Positions 37,201 through 45,848 of a DNA stretch of 64,000 bases are shown piece after piece (position 1 is the stretch's first letter; each line of letters opens with the position of its first letter). Made by a program: the position numbers and the translations under genes. The notes below the pieces were generated by a model that did no database searches, had not been told where the DNA came from, and saw nothing but the letters and a program-made list of their open reading frames with translations. The DNA comes from Bacillus sp. EB01 (GTDB taxonomy: Bacteria; Bacillota; Bacilli; Bacillales; Cytobacillaceae). The stretch spans positions 4,022,372-4,086,371 of the forward strand of contig NZ_HG964497.1 of the NCBI RefSeq assembly GCF_000613125.1, in the 5' to 3' direction.

Positions 37201-39237
37201 TTCCCCTGATAACACCCCGGTATCGACCAATTCTTGCCTTAAGGCCGCGTATTCTGGAGCATGCCAAAACGCCTTGGATTGAACTAATTGGGCTGCATCA
37301 TTCCGAGCAGTTTCTAGTGCGCGATAATCGTGAACCATGTCGGCGACTTTGAATTCTGGAATACCGCTCTGTTTTTTTCCAAAAAAATCACCCGGACCCC
37401 TTAATTCAAGGTCCTTCTCACTTACAACAAAGCCGTCGTTCGTTTCGGTCATAATTTTCATGCGTTCCTTGCCTACTTCCGATTTTGGTTCTGCAAGCAA
37501 AATACAGTAGGACTGGTCACTTCCCCTGCCTACCCTACCGCGGAGCTGATGGAGCTGGGCAAGTCCAAAACGTTCAGCATCATAAATTAGCATGACTGTG
37601 GCATTCGGGACGTTCACTCCTACTTCAACGACCGTTGTTGAGACAAGCACCTGGGTTTCATTTTCAGAGAAAGCACGCATCACTTCCTCTTTTTCCGCAG
37701 AAGGCAGCCTTCCGTGCATGAGACCAACCTTGAACTTGTTTTGAAAATAAAAAGATAGGGTGCTATGAACATCAATTGCGTTTTGGACGTCGAGCTTGTC
37801 CGACTCTTCGATTAATGGACAAATCACGTATGCCTGCCGCCCTTTGCGAAGCTCTTTTTCCATGAAACCAAGAACCCTATCCAGCATGTCCTGCCGCGCC
37901 CAATAGGTTTCAATGGTCTTCCTTCCTGCCGGCATTTCATCAATAACCGATACATCCATTTCCCCAAAAACGGTTATGGCAAGTGTCCTCGGTATCGGTG
38001 TTGCCGTCATGAACAGGACATCCGGATTTTCCCCCTTTTCTCGGAGAACGCGGCGCTGTTCAACTCCGAATCGGTGCTGTTCGTCAGTAATGACAAAGCC
38101 GAGCTTTTCGAACGAAACCTCATCCTGAATCAAAGCATGAGTGCCTACGAGAATATGAATCTTTCCTTCCGCTAAATCGGCAAGAAGCTCACGCCTTGCC
38201 TTTCCTTTCACACTGCTCGTTAACAGTTCCACCCTTACGCCAATCGGTTCGAATAGTTCCCTTAGCGATATAGCGTGCTGCTCGGCTAGGATTTCAGTTG
38301 GCACCATTAACGCTCCCTGTCGGCCAGTTGTCACACATGCGTAAAGGCAAATTGCTGCAACGACCGTTTTTCCTGAACCGACATCCCCTTGAAGGAGGCG
38401 ATTCATCCTGTATGGCGATTTCATGTCCGAGAGTATTTCATTGACAACACGTTTTTGTGCATTCGTGAGCGGAAATGGAAGGCTGTTTATGAAATCCATT
38501 AGCCTGTCTAAGTTATATTTATGAATAATACCGGGTGATTGCTCGCGTTCGATTTTTCGCAGTGCCTGCATCTTAAGCTGAAATGACAGGAACTCCTCAT
38601 AAACAAAACGCCTTCTAGCCTTTTTCACATCATCGGGATCGTCCGGAAAATGCATGATCTTCAGGGCATCACGCCTGTTTGGCAGCCTATATTTTTGCAC
38701 CAGGCTGCCTGGCAAGGTTTCTACAATGTCGTTACCGTAAAGCGAAAACGCTTGAGCAATGTATTTTCGCATGTTCTTCATTGTTAAGTTGCCGCGCAGC
38801 GCATAAACGGGCTCGAACATTTTCCCTGAGCGATTTTCACCGATATGCACTTCTGAGACAGTAACCGCCATTCGGTGTTGATCCCATTTTCCTGTAACGG
38901 TAATGGTCTCCCCAATTTGAATTTTGCTTTTCAGGTATGGCTGGTTAAAAATGATAGCCTGGACAAGATAACGTCCAACAAGAAGGCGGACAGTCATCCG
39001 CGACTTCTTTTTGCCAAAACGCGCAAGGGAAGGCTCGCTATGAACCTTCCCTTCAACCGTTATCCTCTCATCATGCTTTACATCAGCCAAGTCGCGCAGC
39101 CTGTAGTCTTCATAGCGGTACGGGAAATGTTCAAGAAGGTCCCGGATTGTGACAATATTTAAATCGGCAAGCAGTTCCGCCGTTTCATCGCCTATCCCTT
39201 TAAGGACTTTAACTGATTGCATGAGATTTGTATTCAC
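37189..39237 (-). CDS. recG: ATP-dependent DNA helicase RecG
   Basis: Branch-migrating helicase that remodels stalled forks and Holliday junctions. The N-terminal wedge/OB domain (about 1-230) contains FPYRYEDYRLRDLADVK; helicase motifs are GDVGSGKT, DEQHRFG (DEQH box), FMTATPIPRTLA and QLRGRVGRG. Length 682 residues. The start is uncertain: GTG at 39237 overlaps the sdaAA stop (GTGA), and ATG at 39222 is the alternative; neither has a clear ribosome site. Confidence 0.96.
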   Translation of the reverse strand: MNTNLMQSVKVLKGIGDETAELLADLNIVTIRDLLEHFPYRYEDYRLRDLADVKHDERITVEGKVHSEPSLARFGKKKSRMTVRLLVGRYLVQAIIFNQPYLKSKIQIGETITVTGKWDQHRMAVTVSEVHIGENRSGKMFEPVYALRGNLTMKNMRKYIAQAFSLYGNDIVETLPGSLVQKYRLPNRRDALKIMHFPDDPDDVKKARRRFVYEEFLSFQLKMQALRKIEREQSPGIIHKYNLDRLMDFINSLPFPLTNAQKRVVNEILSDMKSPYRMNRLLQGDVGSGKTVVAAICLYACVTTGRQGALMVPTEILAEQHAISLRELFEPIGVRVELLTSSVKGKARRELLADLAEGKIHILVGTHALIQDEVSFEKLGFVITDEQHRFGVEQRRVLREKGENPDVLFMTATPIPRTLAITVFGEMDVSVIDEMPAGRKTIETYWARQDMLDRVLGFMEKELRKGRQAYVICPLIEESDKLDVQNAIDVHSTLSFYFQNKFKVGLMHGRLPSAEKEEVMRAFSENETQVLVSTTVVEVGVNVPNATVMLIYDAERFGLAQLHQLRGRVGRGSDQSYCILLAEPKSEVGKERMKIMTETNDGFVVSEKDLELRGPGDFFGKKQSGIPEFKVADMVHDYRALETARNDAAQLVQSKAFWHAPEYAALRQELVDTGVLSGEKLD

Positions 39238-40121
39238 TGTTTTGTCAGCGGAATCCCGAATATCTTAGCTTCCAGCTCCCTACCGGTTGGGGTCGCCGCC
39301 AAACCTCCCTGCGCAGTCTCTTTTAATGCAGTAGGCATCTGTTGCCCGATTTTGTACATCGCATCGATTACCTCATCGCAAGGAATCCTGCTCTTGATTC
39401 CCGCAAGTGCCATATCGGCAGCCACCATGGCATTCGCAGCACCCATTGCATTCCGTTTCACACATGGAACTTCAACAAGGCCTGCAACTGGGTCACATAC
39501 AAGGCCAAGCATATTTTTCAGCGTGATAGCCATCGCTTCGGCACATTGCTCTGGTGTCCCGCCTGCAAGTTCTACAAGTGCGGCAGCTGCCATTCCGGCC
39601 GCAGAACCAACTTCCGCCTGGCAGCCCCCCGCGGCACCTGAAATGGATGCGTTGTTTGCTACTACAAAACCAAATGCACCGGATGTGAATAAAAAGGATA
39701 CCATTTCTTCCCTTGAAGGATTTAATTTGTTTTTTACAGCAAATAGCGTCCCTGGAACGACACCGGCAGAACCGGCAGTTGGTGTGGCACAGATAGTCCC
39801 CATTGCTGCATTGACTTCATTTGTCGCCACCGCTTTGCTTACAGCATCAAGCAATGTTTCCCCTGAGAGAAAATTGCCTTTCTGGATATATTGCTGAAGA
39901 AGAACGGCATCGCCGCCAGTCAGGCCGGAATGGGAATGAACTCCCTTTATTCCTCGCTCAACTGCTTGTTCCATTACCTCAAGATTTCGATCCATCATTT
40001 TGATAATCTCTTCCCTGGAGCGGCCAGTTACTTCCATTTCTTGCTCAATCATGATCTCCGATATTTTTTTATTGCTGCTGATTGCCAATTCAACCAACTC
40101 AGCTACATTGCGGAACATCAT
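39234..40121 (-). CDS. sdaAA: L-serine dehydratase, iron-sulfur type, alpha subunit
   Basis: Catalytic subunit that deaminates L-serine to pyruvate using a [4Fe-4S] cluster. Cluster-type cysteines are seen in SGAAGGCQAE, GLVCDPVAGLVEVPCV and near the middle in GTICATPTAGSAG. Length 295 residues. It lies 20 nt downstream of sdaAB, its beta subunit, and overlaps recG. Confidence 0.97.
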   Translation of the reverse strand: MMFRNVAELVELAISSNKKISEIMIEQEMEVTGRSREEIIKMMDRNLEVMEQAVERGIKGVHSHSGLTGGDAVLLQQYIQKGNFLSGETLLDAVSKAVATNEVNAAMGTICATPTAGSAGVVPGTLFAVKNKLNPSREEMVSFLFTSGAFGFVVANNASISGAAGGCQAEVGSAAGMAAAALVELAGGTPEQCAEAMAITLKNMLGLVCDPVAGLVEVPCVKRNAMGAANAMVAADMALAGIKSRIPCDEVIDAMYKIGQQMPTALKETAQGGLAATPTGRELEAKIFGIPLTKQ

Positions 40122-40141
40122 AGTGCTACCCCCTCATTTTA

Positions 40142-40804
40142 TTAATCTACAATCTTGGTGACTTTTAGGATATTGGGAAGCTTTTCTATCTGATCAAGCA
40201 ATTCCTGCCCGATATTTTGATCCACTTCAATCGTCATCAGTGCCATTTTCCCTACTTCCTTGCGCGATACTTCCATGTGGCCAATATTAATCTGATTTTT
40301 TGCCAGTACATTGGAGACATCAGCAATTGCCCCGAATCGGTCATTATGGACAACCAGGATAGCCGGGTGATGGCCGGATAGCTTCAATTCAAACCCATTC
40401 AGCTCTATGATTTCAATCTTGCCTCCGCCTATCGAAATGCCAACAAGCTCAAGCTCTCCTTTTTCATCACCTATAATAACCCGGGCTGTATTTGGATGAT
40501 CTGTAATTGCGTCTTCCTCAATGAAAGTTATTTTTATTCCCTTCCCCTTCGCAATATCGATTGCTTCAATGATGCGAGGGTCGTCCGTATCAAAATCCAG
40601 CAGCCCGCCGATTAATGCAACATCAGTTCCATGGCCGCGGTAAGTTTTTGCAAAAGAACCATAAAGTGAGATATTGACCCATTTCGGCTCCCTTCCGAAC
40701 AGGCTCCTGGCTACTCTGCCGATTCTTGCCGCACCGGCGGTATGAGAGCTTGAAGGACCAATCATAACTGGACCGATAATATCAAATACACTTTTATACT
40801 TCAT
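40142..40804 (-). CDS. sdaAB: L-serine dehydratase, iron-sulfur type, beta subunit
   Basis: Partner subunit of SdaAA. The N-terminal part has FDIIGPVMIGPSSSHTAGAARIGR; the C-terminal 75 residues form an ACT-type regulatory domain (AILVVHNDRFGAIADVSNVLA). Length 220 residues. First gene of sdaAB-sdaAA-recG, with a promoter upstream. Confidence 0.97.
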   Translation of the reverse strand: MKYKSVFDIIGPVMIGPSSSHTAGAARIGRVARSLFGREPKWVNISLYGSFAKTYRGHGTDVALIGGLLDFDTDDPRIIEAIDIAKGKGIKITFIEEDAITDHPNTARVIIGDEKGELELVGISIGGGKIEIIELNGFELKLSGHHPAILVVHNDRFGAIADVSNVLAKNQINIGHMEVSRKEVGKMALMTIEVDQNIGQELLDQIEKLPNILKVTKIVD

Positions 40805-40874
40805 TACGTTTCCCCTTGATCATACCAGGAATACCCGGTTTTTTTGGACCTCATCACTATAGGCCTTATCTTCT

Positions 40875-40904
40875 ATTCTAACGAACTTGCAGACATTTTG
40901 ACAA
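40875..40904 (-). promoter_or_regulatory. Promoter of sdaAB-sdaAA-recG
   Basis: On the minus strand TTGTCA (40904-40899) and TAGAAT (40880-40875) are 18 nt apart, about 70 nt upstream of sdaAB. Confidence 0.55.
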
Positions 40905-41014
40905 ACTATATACTGGATGAAATTCTGGAATACAAACTTTAAGATGTTAAAAATGCATTACTAGCAAAAAGGCTTTTTTAAAGCATATTTCTTCAACAAC
41001 GCCTAAAAATAGCA

Positions 41015-41043
41015 AGGCACCCTTCCATGTTGGAAGGATGCCT
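41015..41043 (-). terminator. Terminator of the yloU-fakA unit
   Basis: AGGCATCCTTCCA pairs with TGGAAGGGTGCCT (one G-T pair) and the minus strand continues TGCTATTTTT. Confidence 0.78.
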
Positions 41044-41055
41044 GAATTGCGAGGT

Positions 41056-42732
41056 TTATTCAATGGCAAAAATAAAGCTGTAAAGCGGCTGCTGGCCGTT
41101 ATGGATTTCGATTTCAACATTCGGGAAGTTTTCCTCAACAAACGTCGAGATAGATTCAGCCTCTTCCTCGGAAACATCTTCTCCTTGAAGGATGGTCAGA
41201 ATCTCGGAATCCTCATCAAGCATCTTTGCAAGCAATTCCCTTGCACACGTACCCTTTTCCTTACTCTTAACAATGATTTTGCCTTCGTTGATGCCCATGT
41301 AATCGTCTTTCTCAATTTCAAGGCCATCAATAGATGTGTCACGGACTGCAAACGTAATTTGCCCTGTCTTCACATGGCTCATCGCTTCTGCCATTGCCGT
41401 CTGGTTCGCTTCAAGGCCTGTACCCGGGTTAAAGGCCAATAGCGCTGATAATCCTTGAGGAACCGTTTTTGACTCGATAACCACAGCCTCTGCACCGGAA
41501 ACTTCCGCTGCCTGCTTGGCAGCCATAATAATATTTTTATTATTTGGCAGGATGAAAACTTTATCAGCATTCACTTCTTCAATCGCTTTCACGATATCCT
41601 CTGTGCTTGGGTTCATCGTCTGTCCGCCTTCAATGACGGAATGGGCGCCAATACTACGGAACAGCTCGGCAATTCCAGCTCCCATCGAAACAGTGATAAT
41701 CCCATATTCGCGCCTTTCTGCTTTTGCACTTGATGCCACAAGAGGTGTATGGGTTTCACCTACAATAGTAGAATGCTGGAGGCGCATATTTTCAATTTTA
41801 ATATTGATCAAGTTCCCGTATTTTTGGGCATAGCTCAGGCAGGTACCAGGCTGCTCTGAGTGAATGTGGACCTTTACCACGTCATCATCCGCTATGACAA
41901 GAAGGGAATCACCATACTGGCTAAGATCCTGTCTGAATGACTCTTCCTTGAACGGCTTTTTCGCAAGCTTTTCCGACTCGAATCGGACCATAAATTCCGT
42001 ACAATACCCAAATTCGATATCCTCTGTATTCATATGGGATTGTACACTCTTATGATGCTCCGCACTTACCAGGTCGTTCATGGATGGTAAGGCTTCAGGA
42101 GTATCAGGCAGCTGCTCTCCCTTAAGTTCAGCAAGGAAACCTTCATAAACAAAGACCAGACCCTGGCCGCCGGAATCGACAACACCGACTTCTTTCAACA
42201 CAGGAAGAAGGTCAGGTGTGCGCTTCAATGATGCCTTGGATTCCGCAAGGACCGCCTCCATAATCTCAATAATATTATCTGTAGATTTGGAAACCTGGAC
42301 TCCCTTTCGCGCGGCATCCTTCGCTACTGTAAGAATTGTTCCTTCAACCGGCTTCATGACAGCTTTATATGCAGTATCGACACCAGCTTCAAGCGCAGCT
42401 GCAAAATCTTTGCCTCCAATGCTCGCTTTTGCTTCAATCGACTTTGCAAAGCCGCGGAAAAGCTGGGAAAGGATTACCCCCGAGTTGCCGCGGGCCCCCA
42501 TCAGAAGGCCCTTTGATAAAGCGGTTCCTACCTTTCCGATATGCTCCTGGACGTTCGCTTTAACTTCCTTTGCACCTGAAGTCATGGACAGATTCATATT
42601 TGTTCCGGTATCTCCATCGGGTACAGGGAAAACATTAAGCGAATCAACATACTTCGCATTCGCTGAAAGGTGATTGGCCCCCTGGATGACCATCTCTGCA
42701 AAATGTATACCATTTAATTGCTTCATTAACAA
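41056..42732 (-). CDS. fakA: Fatty acid kinase catalytic subunit FakA (YloV, DAK2 domain)
   Basis: Phosphorylates fatty acids bound to a FakB carrier. The N-terminal DhaL (DAK2) domain has the metal/ATP signature NVFPVPDGDTGTNM and ARGNSGVILSQLFRGF; the middle and C-terminal regions include HIHSEQPG and GQTMNPSTEDI. Length 558 residues. TTG at 42732 with AAGGGAG 5 nt upstream gives the family N-terminal length; the ATG at 42726 is an alternative. Lies 16 nt downstream of yloU. Confidence 0.95.
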   Translation of the reverse strand: MLMKQLNGIHFAEMVIQGANHLSANAKYVDSLNVFPVPDGDTGTNMNLSMTSGAKEVKANVQEHIGKVGTALSKGLLMGARGNSGVILSQLFRGFAKSIEAKASIGGKDFAAALEAGVDTAYKAVMKPVEGTILTVAKDAARKGVQVSKSTDNIIEIMEAVLAESKASLKRTPDLLPVLKEVGVVDSGGQGLVFVYEGFLAELKGEQLPDTPEALPSMNDLVSAEHHKSVQSHMNTEDIEFGYCTEFMVRFESEKLAKKPFKEESFRQDLSQYGDSLLVIADDDVVKVHIHSEQPGTCLSYAQKYGNLINIKIENMRLQHSTIVGETHTPLVASSAKAERREYGIITVSMGAGIAELFRSIGAHSVIEGGQTMNPSTEDIVKAIEEVNADKVFILPNNKNIIMAAKQAAEVSGAEAVVIESKTVPQGLSALLAFNPGTGLEANQTAMAEAMSHVKTGQITFAVRDTSIDGLEIEKDDYMGINEGKIIVKSKEKGTCARELLAKMLDEDSEILTILQGEDVSEEEAESISTFVEENFPNVEIEIHNGQQPLYSFIFAIE

Positions 42733-42748
42733 AAATACTCCCTTCTCA

Positions 42749-43111
42749 CTACGGGTTCGTTACCCGAACTCCCTGAACATAAATATTGACCGAGTCGACT
42801 TTTAGACCGACCATTTTTTCGAGGGTATATTTCACTTTAGATTGCACGTTGTGGGCAACCTCGGAAATTTTCGTCCCGTAGCTGACAATGATGTACATGT
42901 CGATATGTACCTGGTCATCTTCCTGGCGCACAATCACACCGCGGGTAAAGTTTTCCCTGCGAAGAATATCAGTGAGCCCGTCCTTGATTTGATTTTTTGA
43001 AGCCATCCCTATAATTCCGTAACAGTCTATAGCAGCACCGCCTGATATGGTCGCGATCACTTCATTTGAAATATCGATTTGCCCGTACTTCGTTTTCATT
43101 TCGATGGACAT
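42749..43111 (-). CDS. yloU: Asp23/Gls24 family envelope stress protein YloU
   Basis: Small cytoplasmic protein of the Asp23 family (DUF322) with GQIDISNEVIATISGGAA and CYGIIGMAS; function not firmly known, often cotranscribed with fakA. Length 120 residues; AAGGGGG 7 nt before the ATG. Divergent from rpmB across a gap that carries promoters for both. Confidence 0.95.
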   Translation of the reverse strand: MSIEMKTKYGQIDISNEVIATISGGAAIDCYGIIGMASKNQIKDGLTDILRRENFTRGVIVRQEDDQVHIDMYIIVSYGTKISEVAHNVQSKVKYTLEKMVGLKVDSVNIYVQGVRVTNP

Positions 43112-43176
43112 GAACGTTCCCCCTTTTGATTAAAGTAAATATTGGACCTTCTCTAAGAGAATTTCCCAGCTTCAGT

Positions 43177-43284
43177 GTCTAAGCCACTTGAGGTCCCAAG
43201 CCGTTCCAAACGGAGAGCAGGTCATTCCTGCGTGACCCTATCTTTGCTGGCCAAGGCAGTTCAAGGTGCTTATGCTTTTTCTTC
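43177..43284 (-). repeat. Degenerate copy of the R1/R2 repeat family
   Basis: Minus-strand reading begins AGAAAAAGCATAAGCACCTTG and ends GTGGCTTAGACA, which look like eroded forms of AGAAAAGCGCAAGCGCCTTG and GGAGCTAGACA. The centre does not match other copies clearly. It makes up much of the long yloU leader. Confidence 0.35.
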
Positions 43285-43331
43285 AGCTTGTTTGCTAAGG
43301 TCATTTTACTATAGTCGCATCATTTTTAAAA

Positions 43332-43360
43332 GTTATACTGCCATGCTTATTATACAGCAA
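43332..43360 (-). promoter_or_regulatory. Possible promoter of yloU-fakA
   Basis: On the minus strand TTGCTG and TATAAC are 17 nt apart; a TATAAT with a TTGACA 20 nt before it overlaps the same stretch. Either start would leave a leader of over 200 nt. Confidence 0.4.
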
Positions 43361-43412
43361 TACACACTGTTCGATGTCAAGGTTTTTTTCTTGAAACCTG
43401 CAGCCAAAGCTA

Positions 43413-43441
43413 TTGCAATCATTTTCGTTGTGTGATAAATT
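43413..43441 (+). promoter_or_regulatory. Promoter of rpmB
   Basis: TTGCAA (43413-43418) and TAAATT (43436-43441) are 17 nt apart, with an extended TG before the -10. The leader to rpmB is about 110 nt. Confidence 0.55.
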
Positions 43442-43561
43442 ATTAAAGTATCTTTTAGCAACGGGGAATGGAGTATATCCCCAATTCCGGGAGAAGAACC
43501 GGATTTTCTTGATAAAACGTAAGATGTGTGATAGCTTTCGGATGTTAAGGAGGGAAAAAAT

Positions 43562-43750
43562 ATGCCACGCAAATGTGTTATTACTGGTAAAAAAACAACA
43601 ACCGGCAACAATCGTTCTCATGCTATGAACGCTAACAAGCGTACTTGGGGTGCTAACCTGCAAAAAGTTCGCATTCTTGTTGATGGAAAGCCAAAGCGTG
43701 TTTGGGTTTCTGCTCGCGCGCTTAAATCCGGCAAAGTAGAACGCGTTTAA
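43562..43750 (+). CDS. rpmB: 50S ribosomal protein L28
   Basis: Large-subunit protein, 62 residues, with the diagnostic [20 protein letters not shown] start and LKSGKVERV end. AAGGAGG lies 8-9 nt upstream. The only complete plus-strand gene in the window; this reversed orientation is the same in B. subtilis. Only the first Cys of a zinc-type pattern is present (C-minus type expected to lack the second pair). Confidence 0.98.
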   Translation: MPRKCVITGKKTTTGNNRSHAMNANKRTWGANLQKVRILVDGKPKRVWVSARALKSGKVERV

Positions 43751-43761
43751 TACGATTAGCC

Positions 43762-43796
43762 AGAAAAGGCATCCCTTGGGATGCCTTTTCTTTTTG
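43762..43796 (+). terminator. Terminator of rpmB
   Basis: AAAAGGCATCCC and GGGATGCCTTTT form a perfect stem followed by TCTTTTTG on the plus strand. Confidence 0.88.
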
Positions 43797-43832
43797 TAAA
43801 AAGAGAGAATCGTAGATATTTTTAAATGCTAC

Positions 43833-43998
43833 AAGAAAAGCGCAAGCGCCTTGCCCAGCGCCGTATGACCTGGAGTCTCTCCAACTGAGATAAAGGAAAC
43901 ACGAAGAGCGTAGCGCATTCGTGCTTGACTTATCGTAGGGCGGAGAGCGAAGGGCACTAGGCGCTAGGCGCTGGAGCTAGACAGTTCTCAAAGAAAAG
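43833..43998 (+). repeat. Dispersed intergenic repeat, family R1, copy c
   Basis: Best-preserved R1 unit: AGAAAAGCGCAAGCGCC, CAGCGCCGTATGACCTGGAG, GAGATAAAGGAAACACGA, TTGACTTATCGTA, GGGCACTAGGCGCTAGGCGC and GGAGCTAGACAGTTCTC, with AAGAAAAG at both ends. The last 30 bases are shared with the copy at 60313-60696 exactly. Confidence 0.85.
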
Positions 43999-44025
43999 AT
44001 ATACTTTTTGATAATAAAATAAAAA

Positions 44026-44043
44026 CACCCTTTCACAAGGGTG
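44026..44043. terminator. Terminator of spoVM
   Basis: CACCCTT and AAGGGTG form the stem with a TCAC loop; minus-strand continuation TTTTTATTTTATT makes it a good terminator for spoVM, with a weaker T-run on the plus side. Confidence 0.7.
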
Positions 44044-44110
44044 CCCATTTTTAGTAGTTAACGAAATTATCGTTTTGGCGACAACGGATAACTTCTAACC
44101 AAGTCATTCT

Positions 44111-44283
44111 ACGTCTAGCTCCACAAGGAAAGCATCCCCGAAATTGCATCGCACGAAATTACGCGATGGCTTAATGAGAAGCGCCTGTGCGTACGCAAAT
44201 TTCAGGCCTCCTCCTTACCTTTATCTCAGTCGAAGTCCATCCAGGTTTGTACGGCGATGACCGAGGCGCTTCCTGTTTTGTTT
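44111..44283 (-). repeat. Dispersed intergenic repeat, R1 variant, copy d
   Basis: Minus-strand reading: GGAAGCGCC, GCCGTACAAACCTGGATGGA, GAGATAAAGGTAAGG, then a module with ATCGCGTAATTTCGTGCGAT and a CTTGTGGAGCTAGACG end. The GCGTAATTTCGTGCGA module is shared with the copy at 60313-60696. It starts right at the spoVM stop codon. Confidence 0.7.
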
Positions 44284-44367
44284 TCATTCACTCTTTTTAA
44301 ACATACCCAGCAGTCCCCGTACAATTCCACCTAAAAATCTTGGCAGTTTGATTGTATAGAATTTCAT
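44284..44367 (-). CDS. spoVM: Stage V sporulation protein M
   Basis: A 27-residue amphipathic peptide that marks the convex forespore membrane and anchors SpoIVA. The minus strand reads MKFYTIKLPRFLGGIVRG then LLGMFKKSE, which matches the B. subtilis peptide closely as I recall it. AGGAGGGG lies 7 nt upstream of the ATG at 44367. It is too short for ordinary gene finding. Shows that the organism forms spores. A sigma-E promoter is expected upstream but I could not define one. Confidence 0.96.
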   Translation of the reverse strand: MKFYTIKLPRFLGGIVRGLLGMFKKSE

Positions 44368-44469
44368 ATCGCCCCTCCTCACCTATTCACGCCGCTCTCA
44401 CTCAAGCTGCAGTCATAATTAAGGTATTCCAAAAAGTATGAATGAGTACATTTATTGGCGAAGCACGTT

Positions 44470-45117
44470 TTAGTCATTGCTTCTTATGACTATTAATATG
44501 CCTTCGGAAAATGAAAAAGTACAGCTATCATTAAGAAGTTCGTTACTAATACAAAGAGTGGATCCTTTTTCAACTGTCTGATTCTGAAGAGGATACTTGA
44601 ACCCTTTTAAAGTTAGGCCTTTTACTATCTGGGAACTTGGCAAAAATGAAATATATTTCTTTTCTAAATCTTTTTTAATTGTATAGGTACCCGGCATTTT
44701 TATGGATACTGTATTTCTTGTATCTTGTATAACAATTGGCACCTCCGGAACCAGTACCGCAAACTTTTCAACAAGCTGGACATTGGCAAGGAAATGATCA
44801 ATTCTTCCTCCACTTGCGCCGAACAGCCGAATACAGTCTGGTTTTTGTTCAAGAGCCCATATTAATGCCAATTCCATATCTGTTTCATCTTTTTCGGGCT
44901 GAAACTTTGCCAAATTTGGACTTGCTGCTTTAACCTTATCAAGCTCTTCAATTGAAACTGAATCAAAGTCCCCGAAGGCTGCAAATGGACGAATCCCCCT
45001 TTGTAAAAGTTCAATAGTTCCGCGATCGACACCTATCCATTGTTCTTCTGCTAAACTTTCAGTTGGGGGAACAAGGCTTGGAGGCCCTCCCGCCATAATA
45101 TTGATAATTTTCATCAC
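44470..45117 (-). CDS. thiN: Thiamine pyrophosphokinase
   Basis: Makes thiamine pyrophosphate from thiamine and ATP. The N-terminal catalytic domain has AGGPPSLV, GVDRGTIELL, FGDFDSV and the ETDMELAL motif; the C-terminal thiamine-binding domain has GLTLKGFKYPL. Length 215 residues. GGGAGG precedes a GTG (45117) and an ATG (45114); either may be used. Separated from rpe by a weak terminator. Confidence 0.96.
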   Translation of the reverse strand: MMKIINIMAGGPPSLVPPTESLAEEQWIGVDRGTIELLQRGIRPFAAFGDFDSVSIEELDKVKAASPNLAKFQPEKDETDMELALIWALEQKPDCIRLFGASGGRIDHFLANVQLVEKFAVLVPEVPIVIQDTRNTVSIKMPGTYTIKKDLEKKYISFLPSSQIVKGLTLKGFKYPLQNQTVEKGSTLCISNELLNDSCTFSFSEGILIVIRSND

Positions 45118-45164
45118 GTTGTTACCTCCCGTAAAAACAAAACTTTCTAAAGAAAATGAGAAAA

Positions 45165-45183
45165 GCCAGCTGTTTAAGCTGGC
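45165..45183 (-). terminator. Terminator after rpe
   Basis: GCCAGCT and AGCTGGC form a 7-bp stem and the minus strand continues TTTTCTCATTTTC. Confidence 0.65.
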
Positions 45184-45198
45184 GAATCGGGTTGTAAA

Positions 45199-45846
45199 TT
45201 ATTGACCTCTGATTGCAGCAATTGCTGCAGCCCGGTCCTCATTGTTATATACAGCAGAACCTGCCACGAGGACAGTCGCTCCAGCTTCCACACATAGCCT
45301 TGCAGTTTCGGCATTAACACCGCCGTCGATTTCAATTTCCACATCTTTGCCAAACGATTCTGCCATTTTTTTGACCTCTCGTATTTTGGGCAGGACACCC
45401 TGGATGAATTTTTGTCCGCCAAAGCCTGGGTTAACAGACATAAGCAGGACCATATCAACATCCTCAATAACATGCTTAATCGAATCCACTGGTGTAGCAG
45501 GATTCAAAACAACCCCAGCTTTAACCCCGAAGCTCTTGATCAAGTGAATGGTCCTGTGCAAGTGTCTGGAAGCCTCAACATGTACAGTAATATAATCCGC
45601 ACCCGCTTTAGCAAATGCCTCAATATACTGATCCGGATTTTCAATCATTAAATGGACATCAAGCGGGATCTCTGTCACAGGACGGACAGCTTCCACAATT
45701 AACGGACCTATTGTGATGTTTGGGACAAAGTGTCCATCCATTACATCAATATGGATATAATCTGCCCCGCCACGTTCTACATCCTTAATTTCCTCTCCTA
45801 GCCGGGAAAAATCCGCAGACAAAATTGATGGTGCAATTTTAACCAT
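45199..45846 (-). CDS. rpe: Ribulose-phosphate 3-epimerase
   Basis: Interconverts ribulose 5-phosphate and xylulose 5-phosphate in the pentose phosphate pathway. TIM barrel with [13 protein letters not shown], the metal/catalytic [31 protein letters not shown] and EIDGGVN. Length 215 residues. Its ATG follows rsgA by 2 nt after GAGGT, so the two are cotranscribed. Confidence 0.98.
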   Translation of the reverse strand: MVKIAPSILSADFSRLGEEIKDVERGGADYIHIDVMDGHFVPNITIGPLIVEAVRPVTEIPLDVHLMIENPDQYIEAFAKAGADYITVHVEASRHLHRTIHLIKSFGVKAGVVLNPATPVDSIKHVIEDVDMVLLMSVNPGFGGQKFIQGVLPKIREVKKMAESFGKDVEIEIDGGVNAETARLCVEAGATVLVAGSAVYNNEDRAAAIAAIRGQ

Positions 45847-45848
45847 AT

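Noticed and set aside
44380-44470. Sigma-E promoter for spoVM
   Set aside because: A CATACTTT element is present, but no -35 element lies at the right distance.
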